NCBI RefSeq assembly: GCF_035917975.1
Contig: NZ_CP109130.1
Coordinates: forward strand, 4,030,001-4,094,000
Source: Streptosporangium sp. NBC_01756
GTDB taxonomy: Bacteria; Actinomycetota; Actinomycetes; Streptosporangiales; Streptosporangiaceae
Length of the DNA: 64,000 nt
Direction: 5' to 3'
The notes beneath the pieces were generated by a model. That model ran no database searches, was not told the DNA's origin, and was given only the letters and a program-made list of their open reading frames with translations. Of this stretch, positions 41,887 through 50,292 are shown piece after piece (the stretch's first letter is position 1; every line of letters starts with the position of its first letter). The translations under genes and the position numbers were made by a program.

Positions 41887-42273
41887 GTGCAGAAACGTAA
41901 ACCGGATGATCTGGGCGAGGCGGGGTCGGCGCTGTGGGATCGGCTGACCGATGATCTGGAGTTCGACCCGTGGGAGGTCGAGATCGTCGAGGCGGCGTGC
42001 CGGCAGCGCGATGACATCGCTCTGCTGGAACGGGTGATTGCCGCTGAGGGTGTCATCACCACGGGGTCGCAGGGTCAGCCGCGGTTGAGCGCGGTGGTGA
42101 CCGAGGTACGGCAAAGCCGTCTCGCCCTGGCGAAGCTTCTCGCCGAGCTGCGGATGCCGTCGATGGAGGAGGAGGCCGGCAAGCCGATGAACGGGGCGTC
42201 GCGCCGGGCTCAGGCCGCGGCGAACACGCGGTGGGACCGCAAGCGGAAGGAGGCCGAGGCGTATGGCGCGTAG
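41887..42273 (+). CDS. Phage terminase small-subunit-like protein
   Basis: 128 aa from GTG 41887. The plan is that of actinophage small terminases: LGEAGSALWDRLTDDLEFDP, a helical EVEIVEAACRQRDDIALLER, a glycine turn VITTGSQGQPRLS, VVTEVRQSRLALAKLLAELRMP and a basic tail. Such subunits recognise phage DNA (pac/cos) for packaging. No large terminase is encoded anywhere in the element. Assignment is by eye; an unrelated DNA-binding protein cannot be excluded. Overlaps the next gene by 11 bp. Confidence 0.7.
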   Translation: MQKRKPDDLGEAGSALWDRLTDDLEFDPWEVEIVEAACRQRDDIALLERVIAAEGVITTGSQGQPRLSAVVTEVRQSRLALAKLLAELRMPSMEEEAGKPMNGASRRAQAAANTRWDRKRKEAEAYGA

Positions 42274-42613
42274 GCGAACCTCGGCGCCGGCCGAGACCGG
42301 GGATGCTCTACAGCCTCCGGAGAAGCTGATGGTGTGCTTCGTCGAGGACTGGGTTTCCTCGCGCTGGACGCCCGCTGAGTGGCAGAGGCAGAACATCGAG
42401 AGCTTCACGGACCTGGTCTGGACCGTGAAGGTTCACGCGTGGAGACGGTGGCGTACGGCTCGCGCCGAGTGGCTCGACCAGCACGGCATTCCCCGAGAGC
42501 GGCAAGGCCAGTTGATCCCCCAATCGAGGCCGCGATTCCGCGACTACGCGGCTTTCGAGGCTGACGCGGCGGATCGGTTCGGAACCTTCGGCAAGAAGAG
42601 CAACAGGAGGTAG
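42263..42613 (+). CDS. Hypothetical protein of the phage-like cassette
   Basis: 116 aa, overlapping the TerS-like gene by 11 bp and ending 7 bp before the tape-measure gene. Trp/Arg/Phe-rich: PPEKLMVCFVEDWVSSRW, then VWTVKVHAWRRWRTARAEW. Probably helical and nucleic-acid or protein binding. In phages this position often holds head-tail or chaperone genes, but I see no such motif. Confidence 0.65.
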   Translation: MARRRTSAPAETGDALQPPEKLMVCFVEDWVSSRWTPAEWQRQNIESFTDLVWTVKVHAWRRWRTARAEWLDQHGIPRERQGQLIPQSRPRFRDYAAFEADAADRFGTFGKKSNRR

Positions 42614-42620
42614 CAGCCGC

Positions 42621-45600
42621 ATGGCTGAATTTCAGGCAGGCAGTGTTGTCGTTCCGGTCGTCCCATCAGCGGATGACTTCACGAAGAGGTTGAAGGCGCA
42701 GGTTCTCGCGCCGTCACTGAAGATCGGTCAGGACGCCGGGCGGGAGATCAGCCGCGGCGTCTCGATGACGTTGAAGGACGTCACGGTTCGGGCCCGCGCT
42801 GATACCGCGCAGGCGTCTAGCGGGCTGGAGTTGCTGCGTCGTGAGGCTCAGCGGCTCTCTGGGCAGTCGGTGACGGTGTCCGCGTCGGCGGATACGGCGT
42901 CGGCTTCGTCTGGTCTGGCGGCGGTTCTCGCTGAGATCGGCCGGGTCAATGGCCAGTCCGCCCGGGTGCAGGTGGATGCCGACACTGGGTCTGCGAACGC
43001 TCAGCTGGCGTTGACGGACGCGGAAATTACCCGGCTGGACGGTCGTACGGCTCACGCTCGGGTCGATGTGGACGTGGCGGGAGCGCTCGCCGGTATCGCC
43101 ACGGTCACCGCGGCGTTGGCAGCGATCCCGATCGCCGCTACAGCCGCCCTGGGAGCCGGGGCTCTGGGTGGCGTCCTCGCTTCTGCGGGCGCCGGTCTGG
43201 CTGGCCTGGCGGCCGTGGCGGGACCGTCCTTGGGGCGCATCAATGAGGCGTTGAAGGAGCAGGAGAAGAACGCCCTGGGGGCCGCTGGCGGCCTGTCGAC
43301 GGCAGCCGCGGCAACGAGGAATCTCGCGGTCGAGGCGGCTCAGGCGCAGATCCGGCAGCTACAGGCGGCCAACGCCGCTGACCAGCTTCGGTCCGCCCAG
43401 GACCGGGTCAAGGACGCCGCCCAGGGGGTGACGCAGGCCAAGCAGCGGCTCAGCTCAGCGGTCGCCGCCGCGGCTCAGGCTCAGTCGGCTGCAGCGGAGC
43501 GGGCCGGGCGTGCGGAGCGGTCTTTGGCCGATGCTCAGCGCGGCGCACTGAAGGCCCAGACCGACCTGAACAAGGCCCGCCAGCAGGCCGCGAAGGACCT
43601 GCAGTCTCTAGCCCAGCGAGCCCGCGGCAATGCCCTCGATCAGCGGGAAGCCGCTCTCGATGTCGCCGACGCACAGAAGGAACTCACCGCAGCCCAGAAG
43701 AAGGGCAACCCCGAAGCGATCGAGCGGGCCTCGATCGCTTATGAGCGGGCAACGATCCGCGTCGAGGAGCTCAAGGCCGAACAGCAGCAGCTCGCCGAGG
43801 AGCAGGCCAAGGGCATCGAAGGCAACGACCGCGTTGTCGCCGCCAAGGAAGCCGTCGAGTCGGCGAACGCACGGGTCATCGATCAAGAGCGCGAACTCGC
43901 CCAGGCCTACGCCGAATCAGGCAAGGCCGGTGAGGAGGCCGCCAAGCGGGTCGCCGAGGCTCGTCAGGCGGTCAAGGACGCCGAGGGCCGTGTCGACGAT
44001 GCCAAACGGGCTGTCGAGGCGCAGAAGCGACAAATCAAGATCGCAGAACTACAGGAGAAGATCCGCAAGGCGCAGGAAGCCGATGCGGCCAAAAGGCAGG
44101 CGGACGCGGCGAAACGAGCCGCCGCTGCTGCCGCCGCAACGCAGGCCAAGAGCACGCAGAAGACGGCGGAGTTGTCGCCGGCCGAGGCTGCCGCGGCTAA
44201 GCAGATCAAGGCGTTTCAGGAGTCTTACAAGAAGTTCCAGCAGGACCTAGCGCCGTCTTTCTTGCCGGTCATCACGGGCGGGCTGAAGCTGATCAAGCAG
44301 ATGTTCGAGCCGCTCACTCCGCTGATCAAGGGCACTTCGGGCGCTCTGGTCGGGTTGGAGAAGGCCGCGGGTAAGGCGCTCGGGAAGAAGGAGTGGACCC
44401 AGTTCTTCGGCGAGCTGAGCAAGCAGGCGCCGACCGCGATCACAGGGCTTGGTAAGTCGTTCGGCAGCATCGTGACCGGTGTTGCTGGGGTGATCAAGGC
44501 GTTCTTGCCGTTCGTCCCGACGATCGTCGGCGGTATCGAGAAGGCCGCCGCGGCGTTCGGCACCTGGGGAAAGAACCTCGGCGAGTCGCAAGGCTTCAAG
44601 GACTTCGTGGAGTTCGCGAAGGCCAACATCGGCCCCTTGATCGCCTTGTTCCAGAACGCCGGCCGGGCGATCGGCAATATCGTTGTCGCGCTTGCTCCGT
44701 TCGGTCAGACCGCGCTGGCGGGGCTGACCGGTTTGGTCACGCTGGTCTCGCAACTGCCTCCCGAGGCGATCCGCGGGATCGCCGTCGCGATCGGCGCGGT
44801 CGTGCTGGCGGTCAAGACGTGGGCCATCGCTCAGCGAGTTCTGAATCTGGTGCTGGCGGCCAATCCGATCGGTTTGATCGTCACGGCGATCGGGCTCGTA
44901 GTCGGGGCTGTCGTCGCAGCCTATGCCGCGTTCCCCGAGTTCAAAGCCGTCGTCGATGCCGCGATCAAGGCGATCGGCGAGGTCATCAAGGCGGCCTGGG
45001 AGAACGTCATCAAGCCGGCGTTCGAGGCGTTGAAGACGTTCATCGTCACGGTACTGGCCCCGGCGATCACATGGCTGTGGAACAACGTCATCGTGCCTGC
45101 GTGGAACGGCATCTCGGCGGCAGTTCAGGCAGCGTGGACGAACGTGATCCAGCCCACCCTGAAGGCGCTGGGAGAGTTCCTGAAGACCGTGGTCGGCCCG
45201 GCGATCACCTGGCTGTGGAACACGGTCATCGTCCCGGCGTGGAAGGGGATCTCCTCGGCGGTGAAGACCGCGTGGGACACCGTCATCCAGCCCGCTCTGA
45301 AGGCGCTGGGTGACTTCCTGCGCAACACGGTCGGCCCGGCCGTGACCTGGCTGTGGAATAGCGCCATCAAGCCGGCATGGGAGGGAATCGGCTCGTTCAT
45401 CAAGACCGCCTGGGAGAGCGTCATCCAGCCCGCCCTGTCGGCACTGTGGAAGTTCGTGACGGAGGACATCCCGAACGGCTTCAAAAAGGGCGTCGGTCTC
45501 ATCGAGGGGTTCTGGAACGGGCTCAAGGACATCGCGAAGAAGCCCGTGAACTTCGTGATCGAGACCGTGTACAACAACGGCATCGTGAAGCTGTGGAACA

Positions 45601-46631
45601 CCGTCGCTGACGCCCTCGGGCTGAAGGACATGAAGCTCAACACGATTCCCGCGCTGGCCACAGGCGGCATCTACCCGGGCTACACCCCGGGCAAAGACAT
45701 CGGCCTCGCCGCAGTGTCCGGCGGTGAAGCGATCATGCGCCCCGAGTGGACGCGCGCGGTCGGCGAGGATTACATCCACTCGGCGAACAAAGCAGCTCGC
45801 AAGGGTGGCGTCGGCGGGGTGGCCCGATTCCTCGGCGTCGCCGGAGACCCCGGATTCGCTGGCGGGTTCGCGTCCGGCGGCATCGTCGGTGACATCCTCG
45901 CCGCTGGTGTCCGTGCCGGCGCGGAGACGTTCCTCAACCCGGTCCTCGATGGCGCCGCCGCTGCGATGGGCGATTCGCCGTGGGCGAAGATGCTCGTCTC
46001 CTGGCCTAAGAAGATGGTCGGCGACGTCATCACCTTCCTGGAAGGTAAGGAGGCCGCGGCCGGCGGGCCCGGCGCGGGCAAGGCCGTCTCGTTCGCAAGA
46101 GCCCAGATCGGCAAGCCCTACCAGTGGGGCGGCACCGGTCCGGACTCATTCGACTGCTCGGGCCTGGTGATGCGGGCCTGGCAGGCTGCCGGCCGGAGCG
46201 ACATCCCGCGCGTGTCGCAGGATCAGATGCAGTGGGTCAACCCGGTGGCCAAGCCCACTGCTGGTGCTCTCGGGTTTCCCCACCCGGGGCATGTGTGGAT
46301 GTACTCCTCGCCGACTCGGATCATCGAGGCGCCCTACACCGGAGCGAATGTCCGCGAGGTCGCCGCCCGGTCGGCGCAGCTGGTTGGGGTTCCGCCGACG
46401 TACGACAACGGCGGCTACCTACCCCCGGGCGAGAGCCTCGTCTACAACGGCACCGGCCGGCCCGAGCCGGTGTTGACCAACCAGCAGTGGAACGCCATCC
46501 AGCAGGGTGGTGCGAGCCGTGGCGGCGATGGGTCGCTGCTGTCCATCAACGAGTTCCACGCGACCCCAGAGCAGGACCCCTACGCCATCGCGAAGGACCT
46601 GAACTTCATCATGGGGCGGCGCCGCCGCTGA
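42621..46631 (+). CDS. Tail tape-measure protein with C-terminal NlpC/P60 peptidase domain
   Basis: 1336 aa. N-terminal tape-measure head (FQAGSVVVPVVPSADDFTKRL), Ala-rich hydrophobic segment (~155-210), long coiled coil (~220-520), second hydrophobic block (~700-790) and three and a half exact-period 46-residue Trp repeats (~793-950). Near 1155-1260 is an NlpC/P60 domain: PYQWGGTGPDSFDCSGLVM with Cys ~1178, and GHVWMY with His ~1221. Phage homologs set tail length, cross the envelope and cut peptidoglycan. No other tail gene accompanies it. A terminator follows. Confidence 0.92.
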   Translation: MAEFQAGSVVVPVVPSADDFTKRLKAQVLAPSLKIGQDAGREISRGVSMTLKDVTVRARADTAQASSGLELLRREAQRLSGQSVTVSASADTASASSGLAAVLAEIGRVNGQSARVQVDADTGSANAQLALTDAEITRLDGRTAHARVDVDVAGALAGIATVTAALAAIPIAATAALGAGALGGVLASAGAGLAGLAAVAGPSLGRINEALKEQEKNALGAAGGLSTAAAATRNLAVEAAQAQIRQLQAANAADQLRSAQDRVKDAAQGVTQAKQRLSSAVAAAAQAQSAAAERAGRAERSLADAQRGALKAQTDLNKARQQAAKDLQSLAQRARGNALDQREAALDVADAQKELTAAQKKGNPEAIERASIAYERATIRVEELKAEQQQLAEEQAKGIEGNDRVVAAKEAVESANARVIDQERELAQAYAESGKAGEEAAKRVAEARQAVKDAEGRVDDAKRAVEAQKRQIKIAELQEKIRKAQEADAAKRQADAAKRAAAAAAATQAKSTQKTAELSPAEAAAAKQIKAFQESYKKFQQDLAPSFLPVITGGLKLIKQMFEPLTPLIKGTSGALVGLEKAAGKALGKKEWTQFFGELSKQAPTAITGLGKSFGSIVTGVAGVIKAFLPFVPTIVGGIEKAAAAFGTWGKNLGESQGFKDFVEFAKANIGPLIALFQNAGRAIGNIVVALAPFGQTALAGLTGLVTLVSQLPPEAIRGIAVAIGAVVLAVKTWAIAQRVLNLVLAANPIGLIVTAIGLVVGAVVAAYAAFPEFKAVVDAAIKAIGEVIKAAWENVIKPAFEALKTFIVTVLAPAITWLWNNVIVPAWNGISAAVQAAWTNVIQPTLKALGEFLKTVVGPAITWLWNTVIVPAWKGISSAVKTAWDTVIQPALKALGDFLRNTVGPAVTWLWNSAIKPAWEGIGSFIKTAWESVIQPALSALWKFVTEDIPNGFKKGVGLIEGFWNGLKDIAKKPVNFVIETVYNNGIVKLWNTVADALGLKDMKLNTIPALATGGIYPGYTPGKDIGLAAVSGGEAIMRPEWTRAVGEDYIHSANKAARKGGVGGVARFLGVAGDPGFAGGFASGGIVGDILAAGVRAGAETFLNPVLDGAAAAMGDSPWAKMLVSWPKKMVGDVITFLEGKEAAAGGPGAGKAVSFARAQIGKPYQWGGTGPDSFDCSGLVMRAWQAAGRSDIPRVSQDQMQWVNPVAKPTAGALGFPHPGHVWMYSSPTRIIEAPYTGANVREVAARSAQLVGVPPTYDNGGYLPPGESLVYNGTGRPEPVLTNQQWNAIQQGGASRGGDGSLLSINEFHATPEQDPYAIAKDLNFIMGRRRR
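44997..45470 (+). repeat. 138-bp tandem repeats inside the tape-measure gene
   Basis: Units start at Trp codons 44997, 45135, 45273 and 45411, exactly 138 bp (46 codons) apart; the fourth is partial. Consensus W--VI-PAL-AL--FL then VGPAITWLWN and VI-PAW-GI. Each unit is probably one rung of a helical tube. Confidence 0.9.
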
Positions 46632-46638
46632 GCATGAC

Positions 46639-46680
46639 GATGGCCCCGCCTCTTCCCTTCACGAAGGAGGCGGGGCCATC
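46639..46680 (+). terminator. Terminator of the tape-measure operon
   Basis: Perfect 13-bp arms (46639-46651, 46668-46680), 16-nt loop, followed by TTCCCC. Lies 7 bp after the stop. Confidence 0.85.
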
Positions 46681-46726
46681 TTCCCCAGCCGGGGCTACTC
46701 CCGTCGAAGGGGACCGGCCGGGAGCT

Positions 46727-46921
46727 CTATCTGCGGGGGATCTCGCCTCGCAGGTCGCGTAAAAACTCCGCGAAGTTCTCGTTGAAGGTCATCCAGCGCG
46801 CTGCCTCCTCCATGCTTCCGACCTCCTTAAGAGCGGCCTCGCGGAGCTTGTTGAGCTTCTTCGGATCCATGCCGCGCTTCACCGCGTCGGCGTGCATGCG
46901 GTCGATATCCTCAGGCGTCAT
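46727..46921 (-). CDS. Small hypothetical protein
   Basis: 64 aa, charged and helical (MTPEDIDRMHADAVKRG ... AALKEVGSMEEAARWMTFN). Third gene of a minus-strand chain of micro-genes at 47197-46727; its start overlaps the preceding stop by 11 bp. No family recognised. Confidence 0.65.
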   Translation of the reverse strand: MTPEDIDRMHADAVKRGMDPKKLNKLREAALKEVGSMEEAARWMTFNENFAEFLRDLRGEIPRR

Positions 46922-47051
46922 CGGTCGGCCCCTCCCACTCCTCGTCGGTGACGTGGGGCACGCCGAGCGCGTCGGAGACGGCGTCCATGTCGGCCCGGGT
47001 GAGGTCCCAACTGCGGGCGATGGCGATAGCCACTTCGCGCGGGGTGCTCAT
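46911..47051 (-). CDS. Micro-ORF, 46 residues
   Basis: MSTPREVAIAIARSWDLTRA ... ending EEWEGPTDDA. Start overlaps the previous micro-gene's stop (ATGA) and its own stop overlaps the next start, an arrangement that is unlikely by chance. Acidic C-terminus. Function unknown. Confidence 0.6.
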   Translation of the reverse strand: MSTPREVAIAIARSWDLTRADMDAVSDALGVPHVTDEEWEGPTDDA

Positions 47052-47197
47052 CCGGAATCCCGGTGGTTGGCCTGGAGCTGGTTGGCCATGGTGACGACGT
47101 GGTCGAGCGCCGCTTCTACGTCGAGCACGGGGCCGTCTGACCAGCGATCTGGGGGCGTGGCGTCGGCGGTATCCCCGGCCGTAGGGTGTTGAGCCAT
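47048..47197 (-). CDS. Micro-ORF, 49 residues
   Basis: MAQHPTAGDTADATPPDRWS ... DVEAALDHVVTMANQLQA ... RDSG. GAGG lies upstream of the ATG. First of three overlapping minus-strand micro-genes, divergent from the GntR gene across the repeat-rich region 47198-47370. Function unknown. Confidence 0.55.
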   Translation of the reverse strand: MAQHPTAGDTADATPPDRWSDGPVLDVEAALDHVVTMANQLQANHRDSG

Positions 47198-47283
47198 GGT
47201 CAGGACCTCGATTCCTGATCAAGAGCCCGTCCGGCGTTCGCAGCGCCGCGGCGGGCTCGTTACGTTGAGCCACCTAGGAAGGA

Positions 47284-47334
47284 CTGTACGTCCTACTCGT
47301 ACAGCTCGTACAGCCTGTTTGATACGGACCGTAT
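47284..47334. promoter_or_regulatory. Operator cluster upstream of GntR gene
   Basis: CTGTACG (47284), tandem CTCGTACAG (47296-47304, 47305-47313) and the dyad ATACGGACCGTAT (47322-47334), all within 51 bp of a divergent promoter region. The GTAC-cored boxes resemble the GCTGTAC boxes in the decayed tRNA-Thr elements. Probable binding sites for the adjacent GntR protein. Confidence 0.6.
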
Positions 47335-47370
47335 GCGCAGGTCATTAGGCCCGTCCGTAACGTGTTGCCT

Positions 47371-47625
47371 ATGACGGTCGACCAACTCGATTCGACGCCC
47401 CTGTGGGAGCAGCTCGCCGAGATCCTGCGTCAGCGGATCCGCGCCGGCGACCTCGAACCCCGCCAGGTGCTCCCCTCCGAGTCGCAGCTGCAGCAGGAGC
47501 ACGGCGTGGCCCGCGGCACGGTGCGCCGCGCCATGCGGGCTCTCGGCGAGCAGGGGTGGACGGTCACGATCCAAGGCCGCGGGACGTTCGTCGCCGAGCG
47601 GGAGAACTGGCCGGCCGAGTCGTAA
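47371..47625 (+). CDS. Short GntR-type winged-helix regulator
   Basis: 84 aa, containing only the GntR DNA-binding domain: LWEQLAEILRQRIRAGDL, LPSESQLQQEHGVARGTVRRAM and the wing GRGTFVAER. No UTRA effector domain, so probably not ligand-controlled through that fold. In AICEs, GntR proteins (KorSA type) repress transfer and replication genes. Likely acts on 47284-47334. Confidence 0.88.
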   Translation: MTVDQLDSTPLWEQLAEILRQRIRAGDLEPRQVLPSESQLQQEHGVARGTVRRAMRALGEQGWTVTIQGRGTFVAERENWPAES

Positions 47626-47726
47626 GGTCCCGCCAGGGCCCAACGGGGAGTTTTTGCCGGTACCGGCAAAAATGCAGGTCACGACGAGTTCCCAGCTCCG
47701 GGAAGTCGTCCGACCTGCATGGATTT

Positions 47727-48001
47727 GAGCCCGTCAGGTTGACGGTCGCAAACCATTCCGGTGACGTCACCAACATGGTCGGGCCAGGGACAGGGTGTCC
47801 CCGCCCTCGGGAAGGGCGTCCATGGCCGCGGACACCCTTCGGACCCCCACCGAGACAGCTCGGACCCTTCGAGGGTGGGAGCTGTCTCCCACTCTTCAGG
47901 GCTACACGCTGTCGTGTAGCCCGCGCTCCACACGGGTCCTGCTGGGACCTCTGTCAGGGGTACGCATTACTGCGTAGGCCTTCGCGACAGACACCCTGTC
48001 C
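47727..48001. other. Hairpin-rich noncoding locus
   Basis: No gene in 47626-48258. A perfect palindrome GGTGACGTCACC (47760-47771) joins two origin-type hexamers. A 12-bp inverted repeat (47788-47799 and 47990-48001) encloses nested hairpins: GTGGGAG/CTCCCAC (47875-47892) and a 10-bp stem, GGGCTACACG (47899-47908) with 47913-47922. A 20-bp near-repeat, GAGCCCGTCAGG-TGACGG, occurs near 47729 and 48228. Looks like a structured origin, transfer site or RNA. Confidence 0.6.
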
Positions 48002-48029
48002 GGCGCGACAACGTTCCGCCCTTCAGCGC

Positions 48030-48154
48030 GTGGCACCTCGCGGAGGGGCTGGGGGTGCCACGCGGGAGAGGGTTACAGCTCAGAATGGGTGCCACGCATC
48101 GTGGCACCCATTCGTAGCACCTGCCGTGGCAGGGGTGTGGCACCCCGTGGCAGC
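48030..48154. repeat. GTGGCACC repeat cluster, candidate clt (TraB recognition)
   Basis: Octamer GTGGCACC at 48030, 48101 and 48137, inverted at 48054 and 48088, plus variants GTGGCAG at 48126 and 48147. Two copies form a perfect 14-bp-arm hairpin (48083-48096, 48100-48113). Lies just beyond the 3' end of traB. Streptomyces plasmids have TraB-bound 8-bp repeats at such a locus. Confidence 0.65.
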
Positions 48155-48223
48155 AAGATCAAATCTTGTTCGCGCGCAGCCCACGCGCAGCCGTACGAAG
48201 ATTCGGAATCCGAAGGTTTCGAC

Positions 48224-48252
48224 GGTGAGCCCGTCAGGGTGACGGGCTCACC
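48224..48252 (-). terminator. traB terminator
   Basis: Perfect 13-bp arms (48224-48236, 48240-48252), 3-nt loop, beginning 6 bp after the TraB stop codon. Confidence 0.8.
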
Positions 48253-48258
48253 GCGGGG

Positions 48259-50292
48259 TCAGTCGACGTTGGGCCGCTCGGGCATCAGGTACCGCTGGGC
48301 GTCGTCGTCGTAGCCGATCACGTCGGCCTCGATGAGCTTCTTGAGTTGCTTCTGCGCCCACGCCCTCGACATGTCGGTGGACTCCCACAGTGGCCTCAGA
48401 TCGCGGGTGGCGAAGTCGCGGGCCCCGCCGTCCCACAGCCCCTTCAGGTGCGTCATGAGCGCCGCCCCGCGCTCCTGCGGGGTCATCGTCACCGTGGGCG
48501 GGGTGAACTCCCATTCGGGGTCGTCGGGGTCGTCGGCGATCGGGTCGTCCAACCCGGCCTGCACGCCCGGGTCGGGGTCGTCGGTGTCCAGGTACTCGGC
48601 TGCCACGTTGCGCACCTCCTCATCATCGTCGTCCTCGGTGTCGTCGTCGAGGTCGGCGGGACGCTCCAGCAGAGCGGTGGCCACGCCGAGTGGCTGCGCT
48701 CCGCCGGTCAAGCGGGACAGGGCCGCGGTGCCCTCGTCGACGGCCTTCGCCGCGGCCGGCCACTGCGCGGCGTGCTCGCGCATGGCAGCGTTGGCCCGCT
48801 CGTCGTCGAACTCGCCGGCGGCATCCAGCCCCCATGCGTACGTACGGAGCGGCATCGCGATCCGATCGTCCGGGATGCTGGGAGCGTCCCAATAGACCAT
48901 GCCGGGCTGCTTGTTCGACCACAGCTCAGGCCGGGCATTGGCGTCCTGCTGGGCTTCGCTCAGACCGAACCCGGCGTCGTGGGCGGACTCGACACCGAAG
49001 CACGCCTTGGCGAGCTGCCCGCGCGCCAGGGTCGGCATCTGCGTGTAGTCGCTGCGCTGCAGGCTCATCACGATCGTGCCGCCGGCCGACCGGATCGCCT
49101 TCAGCATCGACAGGAAGTCATCTTGTTCCTTGTCGGTCAGGCAGTCGTAGATGTCGGGGAACTCCTCGAACCAGACGATCCAGTAGGTCAGGCCGCATCC
49201 CTTCTTCCACTTCTGCAGACCCTTCGCACTGAGCTGGTCGGTGCGCTCCTTCACCTTGGCCTGCAGCTCGCGGATCATTGCCTTGACGCCGGCCTTGGTC
49301 GTCTCGAACCGGTGCAGGGATTCAGCGAGCGGGCCGAGCGTCTGATCCCCCTTGGTGATGTCGCCGGCGAACACCGCGACGTCATGGCGGGTGACGATCT
49401 CCCCGAGGAGGTTCCACGCCCCGCCGATGGACTTCCCGGATCCGGTCTGCCCCATGATCTGCAGGTGGTGGCCCACGATGACGTAGGCCAACTCATCGAG
49501 GTCCTGCCACAGGCCGTGGCGCAGCGCCTCGGCGATCGACCCACCCGGGCGGGACGGTCCCGGCCACGGGATCGGGCGCTTCATCACCCGCGGGTCGCTG
49601 ATGGTGACCTTCGCCTTGCTGCCGTCGTCGGGGTCGATGGCCGTGGTGATCGACCCCGGCGGCAGGCCGATGCCGGATTCGACGTAGGGGACCTTCTTGG
49701 TCAGGTCGTCGGCGATCTGCCGGCCGGGCTCCAGCTGTATGTCTCCCTCGACCTTGTGGGCGGTCGCCGCGGTGGTGCGTGCCTCGATCGCGGGCATGCC
49801 CGCAGCGGCGGCGCCCTGGCCGAACAGCAGCGCCAGCGGATCGGCGATGACGCCGGGTGCGTCCCAGCCCTTCAGCCGGATGACGGTGCGGATGTTCCAC
49901 GTCAACGCCATGGTGAATCCGCCGATGAGTACCAGACGGCCGGTGACCACGGTCGTCGAGCCGTTGATCGTGGCCGCGGTCACCCACAGACCCGAGGCCA
50001 GCGTCGTGGCCGTGGTGTGGATGCGCCCCCAGTGGCCCCGGGCGTGCGACTGGCCGTAGGTGACGCCGGTCAGCACCAGCACGGCGGTACTCATCAGGAA
50101 CGCCGTCCACGCGACCACCTGCGGGTCGTTGGAGGCGAGGATGGCGTGGAACGCCGAGCCGACACCGAAGGTGAGCACGCCGACGACCCACGGGCCGGCC
50201 AGCGTCACCAGCTTCGACACGCCCTTGGCGACGACCTTGTCCATCGACGACTCGGGGTCGACGGCCGCGAGCTCCTTCGTCCGGGTGGCCAT
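48259..50292 (-). CDS. traB: TraB/FtsK-type DNA translocase for conjugative transfer
   Basis: 677 aa. Four N-terminal membrane helices (~27-140), then a RecA-like motor: Walker A IMGQTGSGKS near residue 282 and Walker B YWIVWFEEFPDIYD near 376, followed by VMSLQRSDYTQMPT. An acidic linker (DDDTEDDDDEEV) leads to a C-terminal winged helix (~600-677). This is the plan of Streptomyces TraB: a hexameric membrane ring that moves double-stranded DNA between hyphae after binding clt repeats with its winged helix. Its start overlaps the upstream gene. Last gene of a minus-strand transfer operon. Confidence 0.9.
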   Translation of the reverse strand: MATRTKELAAVDPESSMDKVVAKGVSKLVTLAGPWVVGVLTFGVGSAFHAILASNDPQVVAWTAFLMSTAVLVLTGVTYGQSHARGHWGRIHTTATTLASGLWVTAATINGSTTVVTGRLVLIGGFTMALTWNIRTVIRLKGWDAPGVIADPLALLFGQGAAAAGMPAIEARTTAATAHKVEGDIQLEPGRQIADDLTKKVPYVESGIGLPPGSITTAIDPDDGSKAKVTISDPRVMKRPIPWPGPSRPGGSIAEALRHGLWQDLDELAYVIVGHHLQIMGQTGSGKSIGGAWNLLGEIVTRHDVAVFAGDITKGDQTLGPLAESLHRFETTKAGVKAMIRELQAKVKERTDQLSAKGLQKWKKGCGLTYWIVWFEEFPDIYDCLTDKEQDDFLSMLKAIRSAGGTIVMSLQRSDYTQMPTLARGQLAKACFGVESAHDAGFGLSEAQQDANARPELWSNKQPGMVYWDAPSIPDDRIAMPLRTYAWGLDAAGEFDDERANAAMREHAAQWPAAAKAVDEGTAALSRLTGGAQPLGVATALLERPADLDDDTEDDDDEEVRNVAAEYLDTDDPDPGVQAGLDDPIADDPDDPEWEFTPPTVTMTPQERGAALMTHLKGLWDGGARDFATRDLRPLWESTDMSRAWAQKQLKKLIEADVIGYDDDAQRYLMPERPNVD

